DNA from: Blastococcus colisei
GTDB lineage: Bacteria > Actinomycetota > Actinomycetes > Mycobacteriales > Geodermatophilaceae
NCBI RefSeq assembly: GCF_006717095.1
Contig: NZ_VFQE01000001.1
Coordinates: forward strand, 186,001-250,000
Direction: 5' to 3'
DNA length: 64,000 nt
The notes below the pieces were generated by a model that was given only the letters and a program-made list of their open reading frames with translations, did no database searches and was not told where the DNA came from. The translations under genes were made by a program, and so were the position numbers. Below, in pieces: positions 24,257 to 33,857 of this stretch. Within the stretch, counting starts at the first letter, position 1; each line of letters begins with the position of its first letter.

Positions 24257-24676
24257 TCATCCCCGCCCCGCCCTCCCCAGGGTGTCGCGCGGACCGCTCG
24301 ACCGTGTGGCGCGCAGCGACGGGCCTTGGTCGACGGCGAGGTCGAGGAACCGGGTGACGACGTCTGCGTCCACCGGCGCTCCGGCAGCGACGTCCAGCGC
24401 GCGGACCTGCCGTCCCGTGCCGGACAGGTGGCCCTCCGGATCGGGCAGGCGGGCGCCGTGCTCGAACACGAGCTGCACGCGGTCGGGCCCGGGGAACAGG
24501 GCGCAGACGAACCCGGCGACGGGGTCCCGGTAGTTGATGGAGTGCCAACCGGTCCGCGCCCGCTCGACGAGTTGGGGGTGCGCGCCCAGCACGATCGACC
24601 GCAGCCGGTGCACGGTCTCGATGACGGCGTCCGGGTGATCGGCGAGTAGTTGCTCCACGGCTGCGTCCCCGGGCAT
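24257..24676 (-). CDS. DUF1801-type protein
   Basis: The 139-residue protein has the DUF1801 (YdhG-like) pattern: TVHRLRSIVLGAHPQLVERA, then TGWHSINYRD, a strand-rich middle (VQLVFEHGARLPDPEGHL), and a C-terminal helix. The family is structurally defined but biochemically unclear. The ATG at 24676 is the sensible start; the longer reading frame adds unlikely residues. Its stop lies one base after the convergent small gene. Confidence 0.82.
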   Translation of the reverse strand: MPGDAAVEQLLADHPDAVIETVHRLRSIVLGAHPQLVERARTGWHSINYRDPVAGFVCALFPGPDRVQLVFEHGARLPDPEGHLSGTGRQVRALDVAAGAPVDADVVTRFLDLAVDQGPSLRATRSSGPRDTLGRAGRG

Positions 24677-24707
24677 GGGCCCACCGTGGCACGTGGGTAC
24701 GACAGAT

Positions 24708-24810
24708 GAGAGACCCCCTGCCCCCACGGCTCGCACGCTCGCCGCGGGACCCTGCAGGGGGCCGGGAACCGCCCCGAACGTGCGAGGGGTGGGGAAAGGG
24801 CCCCTCTCTC
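24708..24810. repeat. Long imperfect hairpin downstream of an acyl-CoA dehydrogenase gene
   Basis: GAGAG at 24708-24712 faces CTCTC at 24806-24810. Inside, 24722-24741 is complementary to 24775-24794 at 17 of 20 positions. The apex is GC-rich with further self-pairing (CCCTGCAGGG-like). It begins right after the dehydrogenase stop and ends 32 bases before the DUF1801 start. It probably works as a terminator on the minus strand and resembles an extragenic palindromic repeat. Confidence 0.5.
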
Positions 24811-26020
24811 AGCCGCTGTAGGGGCGCTCGCGCGCGAGCTCCTCCTTGGCGACGCCGCGGATGTGCACGGCGTCGGGGCCGTCGACGATCCGCAGCGTGC
24901 GGGCACTGGCGTAGAAGCGGGCCAGGACGGTGTCGTTGCTGACGCCCGCGCCCCCGTGCACCTGGATCGCCCGGTCGATGACGTCGAGGGCCACCTTGGG
25001 GGCGGCGACCTTGATCGCGGAGATCTCGGTGCGGGCGCCCTTGGCCCCGTACTTGTCGATCAGATCGGCGGTCTTCAGCACGTACAGGCGAGCCTGGTCG
25101 ATCTCGATCCGCGACAGCGCGATGGCCTCCCGCACGGTGCCCTGCTCGGCCAGCGGCCGGCCGAAGGCCACCCGGTTCTTCGTCCGCTCGACCATCAGGG
25201 CGAGCGCCCGCTCGGCCATGCCGATGGCGCGCATGCAGTGGTGGATCCGGCCCGGGCCGAGCCGCGCCTGGGCGATCATGAAGCCGTCGCCCTCGCCGGA
25301 GAGGATGTTGCTCACCGGCACCCGCACGTCGGTGAAGCGCAGCTCCGAGTGGCCGTGCTGGTCCTGGTACCCGAACACCGGCAGGTGCCGGATGATCTCC
25401 AGGCCGGGGGTGTCGCGGGGGACGAGGATCATCGACTGCTGCCGGTGCGGGGCGCCGTCGGGGTCGGTCTTGCCCATGACGATGAAGATCTGGCAGCGCT
25501 CGTCGGCGGCACCCGAGGTCCACCACTTGCGGCCGTTGATCACGTACTCGTCGCCGTCGCGGACGATCGACGTCTGGATGTTGCGGGCGTCCGACGACGC
25601 GACGTCGGGCTCGGTCATCGCGAAGCCGGAGCGGATCTCGCCCTCCAGCAGGGGTTGCAGCCAGCGCTGCTTGTGCTCCTCGGTGCCGAAGAGCATGAGC
25701 GTCTCCATGTTGCCCGTATCGGGCGCACCGACGTTCATGGCCTCGGGGGCGATGGTCGGCGACCAGCCGGTGATCTCGGCGACGGAGGCGTACTCCAGGT
25801 TGGACAGGCCACCGAGCTCGTGGTGGAAGAGGTTCCACAGCCCGCGCTTGCGCGCCTCGACCTTCAGCTCCTCCAGCACGGGCGGGTGCTCGTGGTTGTC
25901 GTACCCGCGCTCGGCGCGCCAGGCCTCGTACACCGGCTCGGCGGGGAACACGTGCTCGCGCATGAAGTCCCACGCACGGGCGCAGACGTCCTCGGCCTTG
26001 GCGGAGAGAGCGAAATCCAT
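24809..26020 (-). CDS. Acyl-CoA dehydrogenase (ACAD10/11-like)
   Basis: The 403-residue flavoprotein has family motifs in order: an N-terminal helical domain, [20 protein letters not shown] (FAD/substrate loop), [13 protein letters not shown], the C-terminal [19 protein letters not shown], and [20 protein letters not shown]. It oxidises an acyl-CoA to enoyl-CoA with FAD. The sequence style fits the ACAD10/11-like group common in actinobacteria, whose substrates are long or branched acyl-CoAs; the exact substrate is unknown. ATG at 26020 is the natural start; the longer frames overlap unrelated coding. Confidence 0.93.
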   Translation of the reverse strand: MDFALSAKAEDVCARAWDFMREHVFPAEPVYEAWRAERGYDNHEHPPVLEELKVEARKRGLWNLFHHELGGLSNLEYASVAEITGWSPTIAPEAMNVGAPDTGNMETLMLFGTEEHKQRWLQPLLEGEIRSGFAMTEPDVASSDARNIQTSIVRDGDEYVINGRKWWTSGAADERCQIFIVMGKTDPDGAPHRQQSMILVPRDTPGLEIIRHLPVFGYQDQHGHSELRFTDVRVPVSNILSGEGDGFMIAQARLGPGRIHHCMRAIGMAERALALMVERTKNRVAFGRPLAEQGTVREAIALSRIEIDQARLYVLKTADLIDKYGAKGARTEISAIKVAAPKVALDVIDRAIQVHGGAGVSNDTVLARFYASARTLRIVDGPDAVHIRGVAKEELARERPYSG

Positions 26021-26079
26021 GTCCGCAAGGTAACGCCGGACGTGACCGCCGTCGCACCGGGGTCCCTTCGCGGTATCGC

Positions 26080-26364
26080 TCAGCGCGGCGGCGGGGTGGG
26101 ACGCTCGTCGGCGCAGAGCCAGCAGACCGCCAGCGGCGAGGCGACGGCCAGCAGGATCGCGGCGGCACCGGCGGTGATCGTCGGAGCCAGCAGCAGGGCC
26201 AGGGTCACCAGCGGGGTGGCGAGGAGGACGAGGGCGATCCTGGCGACCCTCCGCGGAGGCGCGGGAGGGGTTCCGCCGAGCAGCGCGGCCAGCCGCGGAT
26301 CGTCCCGGGCGAGGTCCGCGGCCAGCGACCGCAGGACCGGGTCTGCGTCCATCGGCTGGTCCAT
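26080..26364 (-). CDS. Small membrane protein, DUF3040-like
   Basis: The 94-residue protein has a short N-terminal helix with [18 protein letters not shown], similar to the start of DUF3040 proteins, then two hydrophobic segments ([19 protein letters not shown] and [17 protein letters not shown]). A second ATG five codons in ([10 protein letters not shown]) may be the true start. No function is established. It is a single gene upstream of the dehydrogenase with 59 bases between them. Confidence 0.65.
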   Translation of the reverse strand: MDQPMDADPVLRSLAADLARDDPRLAALLGGTPPAPPRRVARIALVLLATPLVTLALLLAPTITAGAAAILLAVASPLAVCWLCADERPTPPPR

Positions 26365-26457
26365 CGCGTGGCCCCTCGGGGTCTCCCGGACGGCGGCCGG
26401 GGGCGTCCCGCCGCTGTGGGCAGTCTGCTCCTGCGGACGGCATCCCGGAAGACGCCG

Positions 26458-26502
26458 AGAGCCGGGCCCCGGTTCCCCGGAGGGAGGACGGGACCCGGCT
26501 CT
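26458..26502 (-). terminator. Terminator of the DUF4383 gene
   Basis: AGAGCCGGG (26458-26466) pairs perfectly with CCCGGCTCT (26494-26502), with a further GC-rich pairing inside the loop. It lies 36 bases beyond the stop of the minus-strand DUF4383 gene, the correct place for its terminator. Confidence 0.7.
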
Positions 26503-26538
26503 GCGGCTTACCGGCCGGCGCGGCCGGATCCGGTGGGA

Positions 26539-26967
26539 TCAGCGACGGCTGTCGACCGCGTTGCGCACCGGCATCAGGGCGATCACCAGGCCGACCAGGG
26601 CGGTGGCGATGTGCAGGACGTTGTCCGCGGCGTTGATGCTGAGGAAGTCCCAGGTCTCGCCGATGGCGATCAGGCCGTAGACGAAGGCTGCGGCGTAGCC
26701 GACCGCGAGCAGCCAGCCGTAGGTCCGCGCCCCGGCCAGGGTGCGGGAGAGCAAAAGCCCGGCGATGCCGATCACGATGTGCACGACGTTGTGCATGCCG
26801 TTGATCTCGAACCAGAGCAGCGTCTCGTTCGTGTCGTGGGCGAAGAAGTCGTCGAAGCCGGTGACGAAGAACCCGACGATCCCGACGAGCAGGTAGACGG
26901 CCCCGAAGGCCAGTCCGAGGATCTCCGGCACGGTCTTGCCCCGGCCTGCTGCGTTGTTTCCGGCCAT
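26539..26967 (-). CDS. DUF4383 membrane protein
   Basis: The 142-residue protein has four hydrophobic segments: [58 protein letters not shown] and [16 protein letters not shown]. The paired His-rich motifs NxxHNVVHIxIG and ADNVLHI are the hallmark of DUF4383. The function is unknown; it is common in actinobacteria. ATG 26967 follows GGGAGGACACC. It is a monocistronic gene with its own terminator. Confidence 0.88.
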   Translation of the reverse strand: MAGNNAAGRGKTVPEILGLAFGAVYLLVGIVGFFVTGFDDFFAHDTNETLLWFEINGMHNVVHIVIGIAGLLLSRTLAGARTYGWLLAVGYAAAFVYGLIAIGETWDFLSINAADNVLHIATALVGLVIALMPVRNAVDSRR

Positions 26968-27167
26968 TGGTGTCCTCCCGAACGTGAGCCCGCCGGGGTC
27001 CCGGCGGGGGTTGCTCATCCCGGTACCCCCCGTGCACGCAGGGATAACGGGCGTCCCCCGTCCGGGCGACAGTCGATGCCGAAACGTCACCGAGGTGGCG
27101 TCGTGTCGAGGACGAGTTCCTGGAGGAGTTCGCGAGCCGGCCACCCGGCGGTTCAGGCGGCCCCCTT

Positions 27168-28811
27168 TCAGGTGAGTGTCGACCGGCTCCGGCGGACGAC
27201 GAAGGGGCCGATCGCGAGCAGGTCGACCGGTGCCGAGCCGAAGCACTCCAGGGCGTCGCGGGGGTCGTCGACCATCGGTCGGCCCGCGGTGTTCAGGCTG
27301 GTGTTGACGACGATCGGCAGCCCGGTGCGCCGCTCGAAGCACTCGAGCATCCGCGCCACCAGCGGCTCCTCGGCGCGGTCGACCGTCTGGATCCGCGCCG
27401 TGCCGTCCACGTGGGTGACCGTCGGGATCCGCTCCCGCCACTCCTGGGCCACGTCGTGCACGAAGAGCATGTACCGCGACGGGATCGGACCGCGGCTGAA
27501 GATGTCAGCGGCGCGCTCGGCCAGGACCATGGGCGCCACCGGGCGGAACTGCTCTCGCCCCTTCACGTCGTTCATCCGCTCCAGATTGGCCTCGTGGCCG
27601 GGGTGCGCCAGGAGCGAGCGGTGCCCCAGCGCGCGCGGGCCGTACTCGCTGCGGCCCTGGAACCACGCGACGATCCCGTTGTTCGCCAGCACCTCCGCGA
27701 CGGCGTCGGCGACGTCGCGCGGACGCTCGTACTCGATCGCCGCCGTGCGAAGGAACTGCTCGATCTCGTCGTCGGACCAGCCGCGGCCGAGGTCGGCGCC
27801 CGGCATCGGCTCGGTGGTCTCGCCCAGGCCGCGCGCCACGTGCAGCGCGCTGCCCAGCGCCGTGCCGGCGTCGCCCGCGGCGGGCTGGACCCAGACCTGC
27901 TCGAACGGCGTCTCGGCGAATATGCGGGTGTTGGCCACGCAGTTGAGCGCTACGCCGCCGGCGAGGGTCAGCGTGCGGTCACCGGTCCGCTCGTGCAGCC
28001 AGCGCGCGAGGTCCAGCAGGACCTCCTCCGTGCGCTGCTGGACGCTCGCGGCCAGGTCGGCGTGGTCGGAGGTCCAGTCGTCGCCCTTGCTCAGGCGGGG
28101 GGCGAACTCCGAGAAGTCGATCGGCGGCGTCCGGAAGCCGCCGTCGTCGGTCGCGACGATCAGCTCCGACAGCTCGCCGGCGAAGCGGGGCTTGCCGTAG
28201 GAGGCCATCGCCATGACCTTGAACTCGTCGCTGCTGCGCAGGAACCCGAGGTGGTCGGTGAGGTCCTCGTAGAGGAGGCCGAGGGAGTGGGGCAGCGCCT
28301 GACCGGCCAGGATCTCCAGCTGCCCGTCGACGTAGCGCCCGGCCAGGTGGCTGTGCGCCTCGCCCCGGCCGTCGAGCACCAGGACGGAGTTGTCCTGCGT
28401 CGGGGCGGCCAGCCCGGCCGAGGCGGCGTGCGCCACGTGGTGCTTGACGTAGCGGACCTTCGCGGGATCGAGACCGGGCAGGGCGTGGGCGAGGAACTCC
28501 GGGGCCTTCTCCGCGTACATCTTCCGCATGACGTCGCCGGGGTCGTTCAGGCCGGACTCCTCCGGCGTGCCCATGAGCGCGGGGTCGAAGGAGTAGGCGA
28601 CCGCGTCGAGCTCGTCGGGGTGGATGCCGGCCTCGGCCAGGCACCAGGCGGCCGACAGCTCGGGCAGCTCCCACGCGCTCCACGGCAGCGGGCGCTTGCC
28701 GTGCTTGCGCCGGCTGAACCGCTCCTCCTCTGCGGCGGCGACGATCCTCCCGTCGACGACGACCGCCGCCGCCGGGTCGTGGTAGATCGCGTTGATGCCG
28801 AGGACCTTCAC
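27168..28811 (-). CDS. NodU/TobZ-type carbamoyltransferase
   Basis: The 547-residue protein has the N-terminal Kae1-like ASKHA fold and the C-terminal carbamoyltransferase domain. It begins [20 protein letters not shown], followed by [32 protein letters not shown] (the metal-binding His pair), [32 protein letters not shown] and [19 protein letters not shown]. Relatives O-carbamoylate sugars or antibiotics using carbamoyl phosphate and ATP. No biosynthetic cluster surrounds it, so the acceptor is unknown. GTG 28811 has AAGGAG eight bases upstream. The length is normal for the family. Confidence 0.92.
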   Translation of the reverse strand: MKVLGINAIYHDPAAAVVVDGRIVAAAEEERFSRRKHGKRPLPWSAWELPELSAAWCLAEAGIHPDELDAVAYSFDPALMGTPEESGLNDPGDVMRKMYAEKAPEFLAHALPGLDPAKVRYVKHHVAHAASAGLAAPTQDNSVLVLDGRGEAHSHLAGRYVDGQLEILAGQALPHSLGLLYEDLTDHLGFLRSSDEFKVMAMASYGKPRFAGELSELIVATDDGGFRTPPIDFSEFAPRLSKGDDWTSDHADLAASVQQRTEEVLLDLARWLHERTGDRTLTLAGGVALNCVANTRIFAETPFEQVWVQPAAGDAGTALGSALHVARGLGETTEPMPGADLGRGWSDDEIEQFLRTAAIEYERPRDVADAVAEVLANNGIVAWFQGRSEYGPRALGHRSLLAHPGHEANLERMNDVKGREQFRPVAPMVLAERAADIFSRGPIPSRYMLFVHDVAQEWRERIPTVTHVDGTARIQTVDRAEEPLVARMLECFERRTGLPIVVNTSLNTAGRPMVDDPRDALECFGSAPVDLLAIGPFVVRRSRSTLT

Positions 28812-28921
28812 GCGTGCACTCCTTCTCCTGGGTCCCTGCCCGTCCGTTCCAGGCGCTGACCCGTCGTCGTGCCGATGATCAAGCCCCGCGGCTGGAGCCG
28901 CAGCTCGAAGCGACGGGCAGC

Positions 28922-30706
28922 TCAGCCGCGGGTGCGCAGCAGGTCGTGCTCGAGGACGGCGGCCAGGCCGAGGGTCTTGTAGCCGACCTCGTCGAACAGC
29001 ACGGTGATCCGGTCGTCCTCGACGCGCATGACCACTCCCGCGCCCCACTCGGTGTGCTCCACCGGGGTCTCGACCGGGAAGGGGGTGTCGTGGTCGTCGG
29101 CGGCCGGGTGGTCCTGCGCGGTGCCGGCGGAGCAGTTGTCGCAGTTCCCGCACGGCTCGTCGAGCTGCTCGCCGAAGTAGCCCAGCAGGAACTGCCGGCG
29201 GCACTCGGTGGTCTCGGCGTAGCCGCGCATCATCTCCACGCGGCTCTGGTCCACCTTCTCGTGGTGCTCGGCCAGCTCGCGGGCGGCCGCGGCGGCCTCC
29301 GCCGGGCCCGGCCCGTCGTCGACCGGGTGGGCGGCGCCATCCTCGTCCAGGACGACGGCCGCCACCTGCTCCAGCAGGTTGAGGTCGCGGGCCAGCGGGG
29401 TCGCACCGCGCCCGGTCTCCTCGCGCAGGTCCTTGACGTCCACGCCGTCGTCGATGCCGGCCGCGGACGCGGCGGCCACGAGCCCGGCGACCTGTTGCAG
29501 CTCCTCCTCGGCCGGTGCCCCGGCGGCGAAGAACCGGCGCAGACCCAGGTCTTCCTGCCGGTAGACGAGCACGGCGAGCGCCGGCTCGCCGTCCCGGCCG
29601 GCTCTGCCGATCTCCTGGTAGTAGCTGTCGACGGAGTCGGCGGGCTCGGCGTGGATCACGAATCGGGTGTCGGGCTTGTCGATCCCCATGCCGAAGGCGG
29701 TCGTGGCGACGACGACGTCGAGTTCGTCTTCCATCCAGGCCCGCTGGGTGTCCTCGCGGTCGGCCTTGTTCAGACCGGCGTGGTAGGGCCGGGCGCGGAT
29801 GCCCCGCTCGGCGAGCACGGTGGCGATCTCTTCGGTGCCCCTGCGCGTGGCGCTGTAGACGATGCCCGGCCCCCGGCCGTCGCCGATCTCGGCCAGCACC
29901 CGGTCGAGCACGCCTTGCTCCTTGCCGCGCGCATCGGCGTGGTGGTCGACCTCGAGGCGGATCTCCGGCCGGTCGAAGCCCGCGACCACCACTTCGGGGT
30001 CACGCATCTCGAGCTCTTCGACGATCTCGGCCCGCACCGGCGGCGCCGCCGTGGCGGTGAGCGCGAGCACCGTCGGGTGGCCGAGCTGCTCGATGACGCC
30101 GCCGAGCCGGAGGTAGTCCGGCCGGAAGTCGTGTCCCCAGGCGGAGACGCAGTGCGCCTCGTCGACGACGAACAGCGCCGGCTTTCCCTCGGCGATCGCG
30201 TCGACGACCTCGGGCTTGGCCAGCTGCTCGGGGGCCAGGAAGACGAAGCGGACCGTTCCGTCCTGCAGCGCCTCCAGCACCTCGCGCTGGTCGCCGGCCG
30301 ACATCGTGGAGTTGAGCTGGACGGCCCGGCCGGCGCGGTCCTCGATCTCGGTCAGGCGCTCGACCTGGTCGCGCTGCAGGGCGATCAGCGGCGAGACGAC
30401 GATCACCGGTCCGTCGAGGAGTGGTCCGGCGACCTGGTACACCGCCGTCTTGCCGGCCCCGGAGGGCAGGACGGCGAGGGTGTCGCGGCCGGCGACGACC
30501 GCCTGCATCGCGGCCTCCTGGCCGGGGCGGAACGCCTCGAAGCCGAGGACGTCGCGGGCGAATTCGCGGATGCGGCGGGTGCGGACGGCCGCGGTGGCGC
30601 CGGCGGGGTTCGCGTCGCCGTCATCGGCAGGGGTGGGAGCGGCGGAACGGTCGGCGCGAGAGCGTGGTGACACCGACCGTGGCTGCCCTCCACTCGGCGG
30701 GGGCAA
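28922..30706 (-). CDS. recQ: RecQ-family ATP-dependent DNA helicase
   Basis: The 594-residue protein carries the RecQ helicase core: FEAFRPGQEAAMQAV (RecQ-specific Q motif), VLPSGAGKTAVYQ (motif I, Ala replacing the usual Thr), FVVDEAHCVSAWGHDFRPDY (DEAH and aromatic-rich loop), ATTAFGMGIDKPD, and QEIGRAGRDG (motif VI). A zinc-binding section follows: CRRQFLLGYFGEQ then PCGNCDNC. The C-terminus is not an HRDC domain but a short strand-rich piece (VEHTEWGAGVVMRVEDDRIT) of the kind found in shorter actinobacterial RecQ-like helicases. It unwinds DNA 3'-5' in recombination repair. GTG or ATG starts within the first 15 codons cannot be separated. Confidence 0.92.
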   Translation of the reverse strand: MPPPSGGQPRSVSPRSRADRSAAPTPADDGDANPAGATAAVRTRRIREFARDVLGFEAFRPGQEAAMQAVVAGRDTLAVLPSGAGKTAVYQVAGPLLDGPVIVVSPLIALQRDQVERLTEIEDRAGRAVQLNSTMSAGDQREVLEALQDGTVRFVFLAPEQLAKPEVVDAIAEGKPALFVVDEAHCVSAWGHDFRPDYLRLGGVIEQLGHPTVLALTATAAPPVRAEIVEELEMRDPEVVVAGFDRPEIRLEVDHHADARGKEQGVLDRVLAEIGDGRGPGIVYSATRRGTEEIATVLAERGIRARPYHAGLNKADREDTQRAWMEDELDVVVATTAFGMGIDKPDTRFVIHAEPADSVDSYYQEIGRAGRDGEPALAVLVYRQEDLGLRRFFAAGAPAEEELQQVAGLVAAASAAGIDDGVDVKDLREETGRGATPLARDLNLLEQVAAVVLDEDGAAHPVDDGPGPAEAAAAARELAEHHEKVDQSRVEMMRGYAETTECRRQFLLGYFGEQLDEPCGNCDNCSAGTAQDHPAADDHDTPFPVETPVEHTEWGAGVVMRVEDDRITVLFDEVGYKTLGLAAVLEHDLLRTRG

Positions 30707-30746
30707 ACCGCCGGCCGGGGTGACTCAGGCCGCTCCACACGCCCTC

Positions 30747-30864
30747 ACGCCGAAGGCGCCCGCGGACAGCTCTGAGCGCGACCGCTCCTTGGTCGTGCCG
30801 GCCAGCTTCACGCATGCCGACGGCGCCCACGGACAGCCCTGAGCGCGACCGCTCCTCGGCCGTG
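30747..30864. repeat. Two 51-base direct repeats
   Basis: Bases 30747-30797 and 30814-30864 are identical at 45 of 51 positions, with a 16-base spacer. Each contains the small palindrome GAGCG-CGAC-CGCTC. The pair fills most of the 183-base gap between recQ (start at 30706) and the HNH gene (stop at 30890), both on the minus strand. Possibilities include duplicated terminators of the HNH gene or operators for recQ. Confidence 0.65.
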
Positions 30865-30889
30865 TTCAACCCGTCCCGCACTGATTGGG

Positions 30890-32206
30890 CTACGGCACCG
30901 CGCCCGAGGTGTGCCCGGCCAGCGCGACGTCGCGGGGGTCGAGGTCCCAGACGGTGTTCGGCTCGTCGGCGACCTGAGGCAGCGGTGCGGGCGGCAGGAT
31001 CTCAGTGCCGTCGGGCCGATAGGTGTGCCACCGGCCGATGGGATCTCGCTCGATGCGGAACCCGTGATGCACTTTCGTGTGGTGGCGTTCGCAGAGGAGC
31101 GCCGAGTTGTCCAGCGATGTCGGGCCCTCGTCGAGGACCCATTCCAGGACATGGTGGACGTCGCACCAGTGGGTCGGGGCTCCGCAGCCGGCGAACACGC
31201 AGTGCCGCTGCTGTACCTCGACGGCCCGGCGCAGGCCCGGCGGGACGATCCGCCTGGCTCGCCCGTAGTCCAAGACCTCCCCGTCGGGCCCCATGACCAC
31301 GCGACTGACGGTGCCGTCGCAAGCCAGCCAGCGCGCCCGGGCGGCAGAGACGACGGCACCGAAGCCGGTCCTCGCCGCGCCCGGACCGGTGGCCGGATCG
31401 ATCAGGTCTTCCACGTTGATCATCGCGACCACGTGCGGCTTGACGGTGCGCATGATCGGTAGACCACCGGACGCGAGGGCGTTGTCGGCGAGCTGCACCA
31501 GCGCGTCTGCCTGTTGCTGGGCGCGCGTGCGGTCGTCTCCGGCGCACCGGCCGGCCTGCAGGATCGACTCGATCGCGGTGAGGAACTTCTCTCCGCCGAC
31601 GGCGTCGAGGTCGAACCGGCCGCTGACCGCGCCGTCGGCGTGCCGGGACCAGACGAGCGAGCGGCCCTCGGTGGGATCCGGCTCGGGACCGTCCGGGTCG
31701 AGGCGCTCGAGGTAGTGGTGCACGACCTGCCGGAGCTCGTCGTAGGGCCGGGTGGCGGCCACCTCGGCCAGAGCGGCGTCCACACCGGAAAGGTCTACGC
31801 CCTGCGTGGCGGCTGCGGCCACATTCTCCGCTCTCGCCACCGGCGCGATGGCAGCCACCTGCTCGGCGGTCACCGCGCCGCGCCCGAACGCCTCCTCCAC
31901 CGCCGGCAACTGCGTCAGCGCCCGGCCGCAGCGCACCAATCGCGCGGCCGCCGGCGGGGAGAGCCGCCCGTGCCCGCGCAGCCACGACTGCATCGTCTTC
32001 AGCCCGTCGTGTTCGGGCGCCTGGGTGACCTCGCACTCGCGCACTCGCCGCGTCAGCTGTGCGGCCAGCCGGTTCTGCGCCGCAAGCAAGTCGCGCAGCC
32101 CCTCGAGCAGCTGTGGGCCGAACTGTCCGGAGAGGTCCTCAATCGCCAAGTCGTCCAGCGCAGCCGTCAGCCGGCTCAGCGCATCGGGGCGACTGCTCGA
32201 ACACAT
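30890..32206 (-). CDS. DUF222 / HNH endonuclease (13E12 repeat type)
   Basis: The 438-residue protein has a DUF222 helical domain (about residues 10-250, with MQSWLRGHGRLSPPAAARLV) and a C-terminal HNH nuclease motif: RHCVFAGCGAPTHWCDVHHV, then LDNSALLCERHHTKVHHGF with the paired Cys and His. Proteins of this kind are multicopy in actinobacteria and sometimes associated with mobile or REP13E12-type elements. Their natural role is unsettled. The ATG at 32206 is followed by a Ser-rich N-terminus. It is a stand-alone gene with a 200-base featureless gap upstream. Confidence 0.9.
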   Translation of the reverse strand: MCSSSRPDALSRLTAALDDLAIEDLSGQFGPQLLEGLRDLLAAQNRLAAQLTRRVRECEVTQAPEHDGLKTMQSWLRGHGRLSPPAAARLVRCGRALTQLPAVEEAFGRGAVTAEQVAAIAPVARAENVAAAATQGVDLSGVDAALAEVAATRPYDELRQVVHHYLERLDPDGPEPDPTEGRSLVWSRHADGAVSGRFDLDAVGGEKFLTAIESILQAGRCAGDDRTRAQQQADALVQLADNALASGGLPIMRTVKPHVVAMINVEDLIDPATGPGAARTGFGAVVSAARARWLACDGTVSRVVMGPDGEVLDYGRARRIVPPGLRRAVEVQQRHCVFAGCGAPTHWCDVHHVLEWVLDEGPTSLDNSALLCERHHTKVHHGFRIERDPIGRWHTYRPDGTEILPPAPLPQVADEPNTVWDLDPRDVALAGHTSGAVP

Positions 32207-32406
32207 GTGCGAATAGTAGTCGATCTAGCTGAGGCAAGCAACATGAAAGCGCAGGTCAGACCTTCGTAGCGTGAAGTCGGAGGCGGTCGCGCGTTGGAGT
32301 GGGGAGACGTGTCGGGCCAGGGGGCTGCGCGGCCCGCCGATGAGGCGGGGAAGATGCGTCCGCATGGCTCGTCGACCGACGGCGGCGTCGGATAAGCCGT
32401 ATCGGC

Positions 32407-33735
32407 TCAGTGGGACACCTGGTCCCGGCCGGAGCCGAGATCGGCGTTGTCGGCGGCCAGCTGTCCCGCGTACCACCCCCGCGCGTCGAGGCCCCGCGAC
32501 TTGGTCGCCCGAGTCTTGGGGAACATCTGGGCGAAGACGTCGTCCACCGCTTCGGTGCGCGCGCGCATCACCGGCACCAGATCCGTGCCGATGCTCCGCG
32601 ATGCCTCCTCGGTCACCTGCTCCCGCGCCTGGGTCAGCCGTTCGCCGATGCGGAAGGCGTAGGACGTCAGGAAGGCCCGCCGGAACGATGGCGACCGGGT
32701 GCTTCCGGCTCCGGCTCGACCGGTGTCGGTCATGGCCCGGGTCGCCTGCACCAACAGGGAGGTGAACAGCAGGTCGACCGCGTCCAGATCGGCAGGGAGC
32801 CCCACCATCGTGGCGATGCCGAGCTGCTCGATCCAGATGACCCGGACGCCGTTGACCCGGCCGACGGCGTCGAGGAGCTGGACCTTCGCCTCGGGATACG
32901 GGTTGTCGACGTGGACCCGGCGAGCGACGACCTGGTCGGTGATCGAGATCCCGTGCTGGGCATCGAGCACTGCGGCGTCGACCGCGTGCCGGGTCATGAG
33001 CTCCTGCGCCTTGGCGCTGAGTGCATCCGCTTCCTCCGGGAATTCGGTGCGTTCGGCCTTGGCCAGCAGCCCACGGATGCGGCCCAGGACGCGAGCGTCA
33101 GTCACCGCGGCTGTCCGTCGAGGTGACGCCTCGCGGGTGCCCCACCGGGACGGCGGCGGCGTCAGCTGCTGGAGTTCTCCCAGTCCGGTGAGCGCGGCGA
33201 ACAACCGGAGGACGTCCCGCCAGGCATCGAGCACCGGCAGGCCTTCGGTCCGCAACCAGTTCGTGACGATGGGAGGCCCCGGACTGGCGAGCGCATCCAG
33301 GGCTGCGAGCTGGGCCAGCCAGTCCTCCGGCGCCCGCGTTTCGGCTCCGGCGACCCGCGCTCCCTCGGCGATTGCGGCGATCGCCAGCCGGGTCACCCGC
33401 TGGGTGGTGGAGCGGCGGACGACGTGGGCGATGTCCGCGGGCTGCCATCCTCGTTCCCACAGGCCGTTCACCAGGCCGACGAGCAGGCTCGACGCGAGGC
33501 CGTCCTCGTCCACGCCGGGGTCGAGGACGGCGAGCCGGGCGACCACCTGCTCGACCGTGTAGTCGTCGGCGAACATGGCGGCACGGATGAGCTGCCGCCG
33601 CTGGTACTCGAAGTCCTGCTCGTCTGCACCGGTCCAGGGTCCGGGCCCGCTACCGGGCCGGCGTCGGTCCCGGTCCTGCTGCTTGCGCTTGCGGGTGGCA
33701 CGCCGTTCGGCCGCGGTCTTCCCCATGGCGGCCAT
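32407..33735 (-). CDS. DUF2786-containing protein
   Basis: The 442-residue protein starts with a basic helix (TAAERRATRKRKQQDRDRR). It contains the DUF2786 segment RIRGLLAKAERTEFPEEADA followed by LSAKAQELMTRHAVDAAVLD near residues 215-255. The rest is mostly alpha-helical (AMTDTGRAGAGSTRSPSFRR, RIGERLTQAREQVTEE). The family is widespread in actinobacteria and phages but uncharacterised. ATG 33726 (MGKTAAERR) could be the true start. It faces away from the molybdenum regulator gene, sharing a 122-base divergent region with palindromic operators. Confidence 0.82.
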   Translation of the reverse strand: MAAMGKTAAERRATRKRKQQDRDRRRPGSGPGPWTGADEQDFEYQRRQLIRAAMFADDYTVEQVVARLAVLDPGVDEDGLASSLLVGLVNGLWERGWQPADIAHVVRRSTTQRVTRLAIAAIAEGARVAGAETRAPEDWLAQLAALDALASPGPPIVTNWLRTEGLPVLDAWRDVLRLFAALTGLGELQQLTPPPSRWGTREASPRRTAAVTDARVLGRIRGLLAKAERTEFPEEADALSAKAQELMTRHAVDAAVLDAQHGISITDQVVARRVHVDNPYPEAKVQLLDAVGRVNGVRVIWIEQLGIATMVGLPADLDAVDLLFTSLLVQATRAMTDTGRAGAGSTRSPSFRRAFLTSYAFRIGERLTQAREQVTEEASRSIGTDLVPVMRARTEAVDDVFAQMFPKTRATKSRGLDARGWYAGQLAADNADLGSGRDQVSH

Positions 33736-33795
33736 CGTTCCGCACGGGATCTCGCCGGCGGAGCCGGGCAGCGAACTGTGGACAGCGCTCCGAAT

Positions 33796-33842
33796 TCCGC
33801 ATCTGCGGGGGATAAGCGGGCCGACATGTCCGCATATGCGGA
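33796..33842. promoter_or_regulatory. Twin operator palindromes upstream of the HTH-TOBE gene
   Basis: TCCGCATATGCGGA at 33829-33842 is a perfect 14-base palindrome. TCCGCATCTGCGGG at 33796-33809 is a near copy. Their starts are 33 bases apart, about three helical turns, so two dimers would sit on the same face. The first overlaps a TATAG box-like element and ends 15 bases before the start codon at 33858. They are the obvious candidate sites for the encoded molybdate-type regulator. Confidence 0.7.
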
Positions 33843-33857
33843 TATAGAGTCTCCGGC

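Noticed and set aside
30747-30864. CRISPR-like repeat pair
   Set aside because: There are only two imperfect 51-base units with a 16-base spacer and no cas genes.
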